From Eopsaltria australis (taxonomy: Eukaryota > Chordata > Aves > Passeriformes > Petroicidae): a DNA stretch of 64,000 bases. The stretch lies in NCBI GenBank assembly GCA_034509425.1, contig JAVTVJ010000342.1, positions 186,001 to 250,000 of the forward strand. The letters run 5' to 3'. The notes beneath the pieces are model-generated. The model ran no database searches, was not told where the DNA came from, and saw nothing but the letters and a program-made list of their open reading frames with translations. How positions within the stretch are numbered: the stretch's first letter is position 1; each line of letters starts with the position of its first letter. Of the stretch, positions 13,300 through 24,700 are shown in pieces. Both the position numbers and the translations under genes were made by a program.

Positions 13300-15250
13300 T
13301 CAGAGCCCTCATGAGCTACTGCTCACGAACCCTGCGTGAAACCGGGCTTGACCAAAGTGGGTAATCCTGAGCTCTGGGGCCGTCGCGGGGCTGGGTAAGG
13401 ACCCGCGGGCGATTCGGTGCTACAGCAGCCCCAGCCCCCTTTGCCTGGGCTGCGGTTGGGAGGCGCGTTCCGGGGTGAATCCGCCGGGAAGGTGGAAAGG
13501 GCCTGTACGGCGGGTATCAGTCGGGGAGCAGGCGGCGGCACGGTCCCGAGGGCGCAGAGCCACCCGCAACTCGCTTTCCTCGCGGTGCGCCCCGCGGTCC
13601 GGGCCGGCCGGCGGGAGCGGGGCCGCCAGCAGAGCCGCAGGCTCCCGGGCCGCTCGGCCGCGGCGGGGCGTCCCCGGCGGCGCAGGGCACGCGTGGCGGG
13701 CCGGCCCCGCCGGGAAGGGGCATGTCCCGCTGACGTGCGGGCCGGGGATTGGCAGCGGCCCGGCCTATATAGGCGGCGGGGCGGGCGCCGCGCCGTTCTC
13801 CCAGGAGCGCTCCGTTTCTCCAGAAGGGCGGGCGAGCGGGCACCGGCCGGAGTGAGTCACGGGGGACGGGGGGCGGCCCCTCCGCCGGCGGCCGCGGCGC
13901 CGACGTGGAGGCTGGCGGGGCGGCCCGGCCCGAGGCGGCCTCGCATCTTCCCCAGGGCACCGACGTGTCGGCGCTGCCTGGAAACTCCGCGCTAACTTCC
14001 CGCCGGCCGGGCCGGGCAGGGCAAAGTCCGGCGAGGGAGGGCATCCGGCGGCGGGAGGTGGGGAAAAGTCTGGCCCCGCGGCGCGGCCTCGGACGGCGGT
14101 GGCATGGCTGTGCCGGCCGGCAGCAGCTGCCGCGTATCGCCGGCGTGCGGGGCCGGGCCGAGGGGGAGGCCGGGCCCCGCGGCTGCGTGGGGAGGGGGCG
14201 GCCCGGCTGAGGCTCGGCGTGGTTCCCATCGTCGGTGGGAGAGGGTTAGCGGCGCAGGCCGAGGTGGCTCCACGCCGGTCGTAGGGTTTGATTCCGGTAC
14301 GAGCCAAAGCGGCCGGCGGCAAGCGTTCGTCCAGTGTTAGCCCGCCTGCGGAGCTCCGGCGGCGGGCAGCCCAGCCTGCCCCGGGCCGCGGGGCCGAGCG
14401 CTCCGCTCCTGCCGTGGCTATAGAAGGACGAGCACCCTGGCCCCGCTTCCTGGCCACCGTCGGCGGGGGGAGGTGCCACAGCCGGGCCCGGAGCTGGCCG
14501 TACCCGCCACGCTACCGCCACCGGCAGCGTTCCGGCGGCCGCAGAACCGCACTCAAGGCTGTCACTGGGCCCCGGGGGAGCGCCTGTCCCCCGCTCGCCC
14601 GATGCGGCCGTCCCCGGCCTGCAACCCGCAGGGCCACGGCGGGTTGGGGTGCCGCGGCTGGGGCTGCAGCTGCCCCGTGGCACTGGCCGCGCCCCGGCCC
14701 CGTTCCCTCACGGTCCTGGTGCGCTGGGCGCGCCCCCGCCGCCCCCTCCCGCTCGGCCCCGCGGGGGGCGCGGTGACAGCGGCGCCCGCCGGGCCCTTTA
14801 AGGGCGCCGCCCCGCCCCGCCGCCCCGCCCCCGGTGCCGCCAGTGCTGAGGTGGCGCTGGCGGCGCCGCCCGCCCGGCCGGGCCCGCGGGGCCTGGCGGC
14901 TCCCCCGCCCCTCGGCCGGGCACCGCGGGGCCAAGCAGAGGGGCGGCCCCGTGCCGCTGCCCCGGGGGTCACGGTGGCGGTGCGGGCCTGGCTAGGTTCG
15001 GGCACAGACAGCCCCGCGCGGCGGGCTCCCCCGGGCCGATGCTCCTCTCGGAACGCAGCCGGCGAAGCCGTCTCCCAGCCCCTCTGAGAGGCTCTAGCTC
15101 TGCCTGCCGCACCGGGCCGGTCAGCAGGACGCGGCCGGGTGCACGTCCTCGGTGGCGGGGCCGCCACAGGGCTCCTCCTGGCCGGGGCCAGACGTGGTGG
15201 CGGGGCCGGCGCTAGTGGAAGAGTAAACATGGGGGATGGGTCAGGGCTGC
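13300..15250 (+). promoter_or_regulatory. HDLBP: Internal CpG island, probable alternative HDLBP promoter
   Basis: About 2 kb of extremely CpG-dense sequence 3.4-5.3 kb upstream of the ATG-bearing exon. A compact core promoter sits at 13,729-13,790: TGACGT (13,729), inverted CCAAT (ATTGG, about 13,747), then a TATATA box (about 13,763). A start near 13,790-13,795 and the GGA/GTGAGT donor at 13,850/13,851 would give a short non-coding first exon. Long overlapping ORFs on both strands (up to about 230 codons) are GC artefacts. Assignment to HDLBP rests on orientation and position; a transcript of another gene or an unstable antisense RNA is possible. Confidence 0.6.
13729..13790 (+). promoter_or_regulatory. 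TATA/CCAAT core promoter
   Basis: TGACGT half-CRE, an inverted CCAAT box and a TATATA box occur within about 40 bp in the usual order, which is uncommon inside a CpG island. The predicted start is about 25-30 bp downstream of the TATA box. Confidence 0.55.
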
Positions 15251-18039
15251 CCGCGGCCAGGGCTGCGGTCGTGTTGCACTCTATGATGTACTAAGTCGGG
15301 AATCGCTACGAAGGGAGACTGCATTCTGCCACACAGCAGCTGTCAGCGTGATTCCCCCAAAACTAAGGGGCCTGGGCCTCCAATCTCGGAGGGAGCCCGT
15401 CGGGTTTCGGAGAGCAAGTATTTTCATCTGTGTCCACACATCAACCAAGAGATTGCCCTGTCTAGCGTGAGCGTTTGACAGACGACAGTGCCTACCACAA
15501 CCAGCCCAGCCCTGCTGCTGTGTGCAGTTCTCACTGTATGGGATTAACAAAGTGATAATGTTTTTATTAAATACACTTTTAAATAACATGTAACTGACAT
15601 TTCCGTCCACAAGAACTGATTGTATTGGCAGTGTAACTCATGACTTTGCCTTTGTTTCTCTTCATACAAATGTTTCCCGTCTGATTAGATCTGGCCCTTG
15701 CTGGAGGTTATTTTTAGGATGATTTCATTCTCTTTATTGAAGTGTGCTCTAGACTTCTGTAACTTCTTTTGGTGCACAAGGCCAGCACTACAGGCGGTGT
15801 GTCAACCAGGCAGTTTGAAACCTGTTGACCCAGTCAGCTGCACGCTGGCATGACGTAGCTGTAACCTTAGTTTCAAAACCTAAGTGGGAAGCCAAGGAGG
15901 TGTGAGATCCAAATGCAATGCTTGAGCTGCTGGTTTTGACGTTGCATTTAAAATACCATTCTGATGGGTGCCTCCGATTTTGACCAGAGATGAATCCCTG
16001 AGGCCTACAATATACCAGATGCTTGGGATTGCTGGAGACGAGGAGTGTTTGTTCTTAGCTTCTTGTATGGGTGACGAAGCAGAAATTCATATGGATAAAC
16101 ACTGCCCTTTGATTTTGCATTGAATAGTCTGGCTGCTCGCTGAGGTGGAGGCTGCAAGGAAGATCTCTGCAGCTGGTGTGTACACAGTGAAACCAGCAGC
16201 TGTGCCTTGAGGTTGTGTCTTTCAAGTAGGTGCTATATTGGGTGTCGTTCACTGGTTTCTTGTCCTTACCCTCCTCCTCTAAGGAGCAGAACACATGCAA
16301 GATCAGCCAGGTGCTGTTTTCTGGGGAACTGAGAGTTATAAGCACATCTGTGCCTTTAGCAAGGCTGCAGCCTGAGCCAGACCTTGGCAGCTGTTTGTGA
16401 TGTTTAGGATGCTTCTCTCTCCTGCCCTCGTTTGGAGCTTGCTGTGAGGTGGTGGCACCCTCGTTAGTGACCCAACAGGCTGGAGGAGCTGCCTTGGAGT
16501 CTGCAGGCCTTGCTGAGATAGTCTGGAACAGGTGCCGTGGCAGTAACTTGCTTTCCTTGGATCTGCAGCAGCTTGAGCCGCGCAGGCATGTGCCATGGAC
16601 ACGTAACCACATCTTACACTGTGGCGTAACCCTGGACAGCAGGGAGACTTCTCCCGGATCAGGTTACTCGCCACCCTTTCTGTACACCAGCAAATGCCTT
16701 GCAGAGATCTGCATTGCTGCAGCAGCTGTACTTCAGCAGCACGACTGGCTGTCCCAGTACCTGCTGCCTCATTCCAGGATTAATTGCAACATTGGCTCTA
16801 TTGCTCTGACAGCACAGTTTGTGCTGCCTTCTGCTGGGAAAAGGCATGTTGAAGTAGGGGGAAACAGTGGCTTTGGCTGAGGTGCAGATCAGGCCTGTAT
16901 GACTCTGTTGCATCACTGCTCTCACAGTTCTTCCCTCCTTTCCTTCTGCCACCATCACCTTCCCTTACTGCATCACAGCTCTAGCATGATCTGAGGCACC
17001 CCTTCAGCAGTGCTGCATTTTTAGGAGTGACACTGGTTTTGGGAGCCTTTCCTAACACATTGGAAGGTCAGAGATGGCAGCTGTCACTCTCCTGAAAAGC
17101 GATCAAGTTTGCTGTATGGAGATGGTCCATGCAGCCCTGCAGGGTGTGTGGGAGAGGTGCCTCTTGTCCTATGAGCAGGCTGAGGCACTGGATTTTAGGA
17201 GAGTGCAAGCTCTGCAGAAGCACACAGAACAGTTCTGGGAGACTCTGGGTGTGGATGGCTGTTGTACAACTGGCGGAGTGTGTACTGTACTGGCTTATAC
17301 ATTTTCCCTTGTATTCCTAAACGCTTTTTCAGTAAATCTGCAGATCCAGATTCAGGAGGTGGAAAGTCCTTCCCAGCAGTGTATTTTTCTTACTGGTTCT
17401 GTCTTGTGTACATGTTAAAAATAGTCCATGTAAACCAGTGTGAATTTTCCTCTTCCAACTTTCAGATTTAGGCCTGGAGACAGAATTTAGTGCCTGGTGC
17501 ATTATCTTATTGCAATAAAAACTGCAGAGCTGGACTGCCCAGCAGCTGAGTGTAGAGAGCCCTGAGTGTTTGCCTTAGTTTGTGAGGATGTCTGTGTTGA
17601 TTCACCCAAGCTCCACTGAACTACATTCCTAACTTGTGACTGATGGCAGTGTTGTTGGCAGGTTTTCAGGTTGTTAGTCTCTTCTAACTAGAGAAGGTCT
17701 TGCTTGCAACCCTGAAATTTCATGTCTTGAACATCTGCTATTAATTGACAGTATTTTTGCGTGATACCGGATGGCTACTCTTGTAGCCAGTGTGATGAAA
17801 GAGTAACTGCTCCAGACTTCCTGCTGTGAAGTTTGAGTACAGTGACACTGCCTTCAGAGCTAGTAAAACATGACAGGTGTCATGTATGGGGAGATGCAAC
17901 TGGGTATGAGAGTGTTTTGGATAAGATACAACTTTGAAATGTACAGGTGATGCTCTGTTGAAAGTTACAGTGACAGGTGTGTCATGGTTTTATGTTGTCT
18001 TGGACCTAATCTATTTATTTTAATTTTTTTTCTCTAAAG
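15251..18039 (+). other. HDLBP intronic sequence, nothing recognised
   Basis: Lies between the internal CpG island and the 5' UTR exon. No homologous protein segment, repeat family or RNA gene was recognised. ORFs at 16,449 and 17,074 look random. Confidence 0.5.
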
Positions 18040-18107
18040 CAAAAGCTGGCAGGCTGACAAACAGGCAGCTTACAGGACGGACTCTCTGGCTACTGACCAT
18101 TTAGCTG
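18040..18107 (+). other. HDLBP: HDLBP 5' UTR exon (non-coding)
   Basis: A 68-nt segment with a strong pyrimidine tract and TCTCTAAAG acceptor before it and a GTAAGT donor after it (18,108). It contains no ATG and directly precedes the first coding exon. Support is from the splice sites only. Confidence 0.6.
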
Positions 18108-18656
18108 GTAAGTTCTTATTTTGGGAGAGCCAAAGATCTTGCTGTTGCTGAGCTTGCTAGTCAGAGTGGTTTTCTGAGTGTCTCCCTAAGTCAGGCACCT
18201 AAATAAGTTTCTCAGGAAGAGGCAGCTTCCTGGGTCCTTTCTCTTTTCTCTCAGGGATACACGATGGTCTTGGACTGACTATCCAGATATTCACATACTC
18301 ATTTAAAAATTACACACCATTAATAATTAATAGATTAATGAGACCATACTTTAGATTAATTAGAGTATGCTTTAAAAATTTGTGGTGTCCGCCTTTCCAG
18401 TGACCTTCTTAGGTTACACATCCTCTGCCTTCTTAGGGAGGAGCTCTGGTTTTGGTGACCACTGTGTAGGGAGGAAATATTCCCCCTGTGCTCCTGTTTG
18501 GTTCAATAAGGAGATTGGGCAGCCAATGGGCCCTGTGGGTGCTTTTCAAGAGGATGACTGGAAGAGTGCTCAGTAACATATACTTTGTCTTGCTGGGCTG
18601 ACTTTGTGGATCCTGAGTGGTGTTGGTAATAGTGTTGCCACCTCCATCTCTTGCAG

Positions 18657-18693
18657 TGGCATACCCGGATTGTGTGTGGGTGGGAAGTCGACA
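18657..18693 (+). other. HDLBP: HDLBP 5' UTR, part of the start-codon exon
   Basis: Follows the CTCTTGCAG acceptor and leads into ATG at 18,694, which has A at -3. Confidence 0.75.
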
Positions 18694-18769
18694 ATGAGCT
18701 CCGTGGCAGTTTTGACCCAGGAGAGCTTCGCTGAACACCGCAGCGGCCTGGCCCAGCAGCAAGTGAAAG
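18694..18769 (+). CDS. HDLBP: HDLBP coding exon 1 (residues 1-26)
   Basis: Starts MSSVAVLTQESFAEHRSGL. Donor GTGAGC. Ends after one base of codon 26, which the next exon completes as Val. Confidence 0.93.
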
Positions 18770-21700
18770 GTGAGCAAGCACAACTGAGTTCCTGTGATGT
18801 GCCTCTCGATCCACACTGCACAGACCTCTTACCCAAGCTCACTCCATGTGTCTGGTTCCCCAAAAGTGTGCATTCTCCATTCCTGAATTAGTGTTTTGCT
18901 AGACTCTAGCTTTCCACCCCCAGCAGCGCAGTGATGGTGCTGCGCAGTGCAGGGCTGTGAGGAGATGGGCCTGAACACTTCAGAGAGTTCTGGCCAGCAG
19001 TGCTGTCAGCCCTGGGATGGGGCACATGCAAGAGTGGGGTGCTGAGCTATCATGAGAGCCTCCTGGATCAGCGTGCTGGGCTGTCATTTCCACCCTTTGC
19101 TCAGCCAGGGGCTGGGGGTGGTCGCTAACCCTATGAACTGACTCAGTGATGGGTTTTGGCACCCATTCCCAGCTGTGAACTGCTCCACTTGGTATGGCCC
19201 AGTGCACGAGTGAGTGGAACATAATGTACAGGCTTTCTCTAGACTTTGCCCTAGCTATAGCCCTTCCCTCTGTCATTTTCCTGGGCTTATGTTTGTCTTA
19301 TCCCCTTCTGACCTGCACCCTTGCTCTGGTCCTTTCACTTCTTTCTTCAGCTCAGCCTGTTTTCCCCTAATTGAACCCCTCTTGACAAAGTTGGCAGTGA
19401 GGTGCTGTTTGCTGCCACCATTCACTTGCATGTTCACTCCCTGCACCCACTGTGCCAGCTCAGACAAGGCTGGTGGTTAGTGGCATCCACTGCAGTCTGT
19501 GCTGTGCTGATGTCAGTTGTGCTCCAGACTTGGCAGCCCCACAGGCGTAGCTGTAATAGGATTAATAGCAGGGCACAAGCCATTTGCTCTCCCTTGTTAG
19601 TGGTGCCTAATTACAATTGCGCTGCCTGTGAACAGGGGTATTTCTGCAGGGAAAGTGACTCATTTACCCTCTTTGCTTTACCCCAGTTACAGCTTTAAAC
19701 TCTGAAGAAGAGAATGATCCTCCAACCTACAAGGAAGCCTTCCCTCCACTCCCTGAGAAAGCACCATGTTTGGAAGCTGCCCAGGAACCTGCTGGTCCCT
19801 GGAGCAAAATTCGACCAATAAAGGCTTCTGTCATCACTCAGGTTGGTAGGAGTGGATGTCTTATCTCCTGTCTATTCCCCACTTCCAAAAGTAGGTGAAG
19901 TGAAGCATTCCCTGGCATATGAAATCCTTGGTATATCAGCTTCTTTGTTGTGTTTTACCCTGGTACTGCAACTGAGAGCTAGGACTGCTCTGGAGGGGAG
20001 GGATGTGTTGCAAAACTGTCCAGGAAGAGCTCTGCACCCCTGTGTCCACAAATAGCTGAATCAGGCCTGAAGGAAGGATTGCAGAGATCCTGTAGTGAGT
20101 GCTAATCCCCCTTTAGGAAGACTCCTAGTGTGGGACAGACTGCCTGCTGCAGTGCTCCTGCCCTTCCCTGGCCACAGCTGGTTGATCCACTGCACAAACC
20201 TGGGAGGTCAGCTTGCCACTAAAGTCCTTTATGGCCATGAGAGAGAGAAGAACTGTCAGGGAAAAGCTCACTGACAGCTTGCTGTGCCCTTTTGTCTGTG
20301 TGTGGCTGAGCAGGTGTTCCATGTGCCGCTGGAGGAGAGGAAATACAAGGACATGAATCAGTTTGGAGAAGGCGAGCAGGCCAAGATCTGCCTTGACATC
20401 ATGCAGAAGACAGGAGCTCACCTGGAGCTGTCTCTTGCAAAGGACCAGGGCCTTTCCATCATGGTCTCTGGCAAGCTGGAAGCAGTCATGAAGGCTCGGA
20501 AGGAAATTGTTGCTCGACTGCAAACACAGGTGAGGGCAGCTAACTGTTTCTCACTTGATCCTTGCTCTTCCCCAAGACTCGCAAATGCTTTGAGACCCTT
20601 GGGTGTGTGTGCTTATAAGCCAAGGAGGTGTTATTAGATGACTAATTCAGCTTTGCCATATATTTTCAAAGCACACAATTGGCAATTTGGAATGGAAATG
20701 AGGCTTAAAATAGGGTTCAAAGCTAATTACAGGCCATGGTGTTGCATGAAGGGTGGAGTCTTCAATCTGTGACTTTGTGCTGAGGTGCTGGTGCTGGCAG
20801 GGTACAGGCCCCTCACACAAAATTCATAGTGTGTGAGAATGGAATGGTGCTTTCTCTGAAGTCCTTCAGGGAAGAATGTGAAGGGATGGGAGAAAGAAAA
20901 GTAGAGAAGAGGGAGTTCTGCCAAGTGCTGAAAGCTTCAGATCGGGGTTCTGGGTTGTGTAACTTGAGCCCCATTGGTAAGTAATTGCAGACTCCGTGTT
21001 TCAGTTGCTTCTCCTTTTATAGTCCTCTGCATTTTGATTTCTTACCTTCAGGTTCTTGAGTTCATTATCAAAATGGTAGTCCTCGTTAAGATATATCACA
21101 GCAAGGTGTGATGGTGTGTTTTAAAGTGTAATGTCCAAGGTAGTTAATGCAATAGTTAACACCATGTCTGCTCAGTGCTGTTCAGCCTGTGTGTCATACC
21201 CTGCCAGAGGGAAGAAAAAGGGACAAACCCTACATAATGTGCATCTGAAAAAATAGTTTAGGTTCCAGATCCAAGCCCCAGTGTCCTCAAATATCCCTCC
21301 TACTTGGCCCCAGGTCTGAAAGGTACGTCTGTATTGCAGCTTCTCCTAGGCTTGGCTGGCATCACCATGTGGACAGGAATTTGGAGAGTCACACCAAGTG
21401 ATCTGTTTTTGATTTGATTTATTTCTTCTTGCATTGTAGCTTGAATTGTAAGTGTCTAGTTAGTTGGTAGTTACATATTCACAGGGATCAAAAGCATAGT
21501 AGCAATCTTAACCTATCAGATCAGTAAAAACTCATTGAGAAGGGAAGAAGTCAGGAATCCGTGTTACAAACCAGCCCCTTTAATGCTAGATTGAGAGAAG
21601 TTCTGGGAACCCCTCTTGTTCAAGAGGAGCCATCTAGAAGCAGTCCCTGAAGCAGCATATGCTGTGCTGAAGACACCTTAGCACTCAGTAGTGGTAAGCA

Positions 21701-24700
21701 TATTTGAGCTCTCTGCCTGCTGGAATAAGTTTCTGGTGTTGAATTTCAGTTTCCTAGGAATCAGATTGTCTTTTTCTCTGTAGCCTTGGCAGCAGATATC
21801 AGAGTTCAGATAAACTCTACCCCAGAGCCATCATCCCAGTTGCTCTCTGGTGCTGAGAGACTGTGAGAGTGGAGCAGAGACACCTCCTCACTTGTGCCTG
21901 AAGGCCTTTTCTTATTCAGAGTACTGCTCCTTGGCAAACAGAAGGCTTTTGAGGGAGTAGTGGGGTTTAGACTCCTGAAATACAGGCACCGTAGATCAAT
22001 TCCTCTGGCATCAGTCTTGTGCTAGACAGATGTGCTAGAGGGCATTGTGTTTGCTTCTCAGTTGTACCACTAAGCAGCATCTGAAAAGCTTTCCCTGTAC
22101 AGGCAAGGGCTCTCACAGCTGCTTGGCCTTTATATTGCAGGCTTCAGCAACAGTTGCCATCCCCAAGGAACACCATCGTTTTGTCATTGGAAAGAATGGT
22201 GAGAAGCTGCAGGACCTGGAGCTCAAAACTGCAACCAAGATCCAGATCCCCCGCCCAGATGACCCCAGCAACCAGATCAAGATCACTGGCACTAAAGAAG
22301 GGATTGAAAAGGCCCGACACGAGATCCTGCTTATCTCTGCTGAGCAGGTACTTCAGTCCTGTGATCTCTCTCCTGTCATTATCTGAACAGCCATTTTGGC
22401 TCTCCATGGTATATTTGATGTTTGTAGCCGCCATGGCCACAGTCAGTGGTAACACTGCTCCTCTGAATAGAGATTTAGAGTTCCACTGGGTGTTTGGGCA
22501 CTGCTTCCACGTTCTGCACCCCTTCTGCTGCTCCCTTTTGTCCATCTCAAAAGTCAGATAAGCACTTTTCCTATTTTGAAGTGCACCATATTAGATGGGA
22601 GCTGAGATCAGACAGGAGATTACAGAGGTGAATATCATAAATTGGGAAGAGCAGTAGTTGTAGATGGAAAGGGATGGAGCCTGCAAAATAGGAAAGGGTG
22701 CTTGGGCTAGAGTGTCAAGCAAGACAGTGATAGGAATTCAGCAGAATTCAGCTGGTAGTTTCCACTGAGCACTGTTCTGGCTTCTTCTAGGATAAGCGTG
22801 CCGTGGAGCGGCTGGATGTGGAGAAAGTGTACCATCCCTTCATTGCTGGCCCTTACAACAAGCTGGTGAGTGAGCTCATGCAGGAGACAGGGACACGCAT
22901 CAACATTCCTCCGCCCAGCGTTAACAAGACAGAGATAGTCTTCACAGGGGAAAAGGAGCAGCTCGCCCAGGCTGTGGCTCGTGTTAAGAAGATCTATGAG
23001 GAGAAGGTATGGATGGTCCCTAGAGCTTCCCATCTTCCCCTCAGCTGCTCACAGCCCCTCTTCCCTTCTTGTTCTACTTTTGTGCATCCCTCAGTTGCCT
23101 GCTCCTTGTGTCAGCTCTTGCTCAGCAGCCCTTGCAGTACACAGACCCAGGTCTTACCATTTCCTTGCTCACTAGAGTGAGACTTGGGGTGAATCTGGCT
23201 AGGAGGTGACAGATCTCATGCTTTTTTGTGTAATGGAAATTAGCAGACCACAAAGAGCTCTCTGGGTGCGTGTTTTCACAGGTGGTGCAAAGGAAGGAGG
23301 GAAGTGTGAAGGCTACAGTGTGGCCAACTGATAGTATCAAAGTTGTTACATGAGTAGAAGTTGCTGAAAAGTAAATTTCACTTCAGTTTATTTTCCACTG
23401 TGAATATCCTTGTTGTGGGTTGTTGGTCTGTTTTTCCTCATGGTTACGTCTGTATTTGTACCAGTCTGAATTTCAACACAGATAATCAGCTTATGGCGTG
23501 ATGTTGCATTACAGCACTGCCTGGGGACAGCTGGGCATTGTGCAAGGGCAGGGGTGTGTATGTGGTCTCTTCCATGAAGTGTCCCAGGGAGCTTAAGCAG
23601 AATTTTTGTAGTTCACCAGTAAATTTTGGAGAATAGGGCTTTCTGTAGGCAGGGTCCCAGAGATGCTAGGGGACTGCAGAACTCCTGTGCTCACCTTTGC
23701 TTTGATCTTTCCTGGGTGCTGAGCTTCACTGCATCTTGTGTCTCTTCCTCTCACTTTTGTCCTTCCCTGCTCCCTTGTGATTGATGCTCCAGTGCCTCTG
23801 CTCCTACAGAAAAAGAAGACTACTACCATCGCTGTGGAGGTGAAGAAGTCCCAGCACAAGTATGTCATCGGCCCCAAGGGTAATTCCCTGCAGGAGATCT
23901 TGGAGAAAACTGGAGTCTCTGTCGAGATCCCACCCACTGACAGCAGCTCGGAGACGGTGATACTGCGAGGCGAGCCTGAAAAGCTTGGGCAAGCATTGAC
24001 TGAAGTCTATGCTAAGGTATTGACCAGATGGGCCAGGCCTCCTTTGAAAACCCCACAAAAATACATCCCTGGGCAATGACAGGTGGAGGGGGCTAATCTC
24101 TGTCAGGCTGTCAGAGATGCAGCTTAGAACTCAATAACGAGGGTGCAGCATGGGAATTGGAAGTGAATTTTTGTGAAGACCTTTTCCAGTCTGTCCATCA
24201 AACAGCTTCTCTGTCTCTCAGGCCAACAGTTTTACCGTCTCCTCGGTCTCAGCCCCCTCTTGGCTTCATCGTTTCATCATTGGAAAGAAAGGACAAAACC
24301 TGGCCAAAATAACTCAGCAGATGCCAAAGGTATGGATGAGCTATTACCTTAGCACCAGTTAAGTAGAATATGGTCTAATCCAGCTCAGTCTTTGTAAAGA
24401 GAGCAATGTATTCTAACGTGGATAAAACCAGAGAGGAAATGACACAGATCTTATAATGCTCAGGGGAACTACCAAATTCTACTGCCTCGAACACTTCCCA
24501 TCCTCTATTACTTTCAAGGGTTGAGTCCTTCAAAGGAAGCTTTATGTGTTACTGTTTGGATAATTGATATAGAAGGATACCTGGAAATGCTGACTTCTAT
24601 GAGGCTTCTCCCTGGTGAGTTAGATGGTACCTGGAGAAAGGCTAGGTGAGGAACTTCTCCAAAGCCCTTGCAGACTCCAGGCCAGCACCAAACCCTCGTG

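Noticed and set aside
13417..15230. Overlapping ORFs of 138-230 codons on both strands in the internal CpG island
   Set aside because: Alanine/arginine/proline/glycine-rich translations in several frames at once, as expected where stop codons are rare in CpG-dense DNA. No domain or homology seen.
16449..17418. Possible small genes at 16.4 and 17.1 kb
   Set aside because: ORFs of 114-143 codons with no domain, no conserved motif and no splice support.
17514..17519. AATAAA in the HDLBP 5' intronic region as a gene end
   Set aside because: No coding exon precedes it in the window. Isolated hexamers are common in AT-rich introns.
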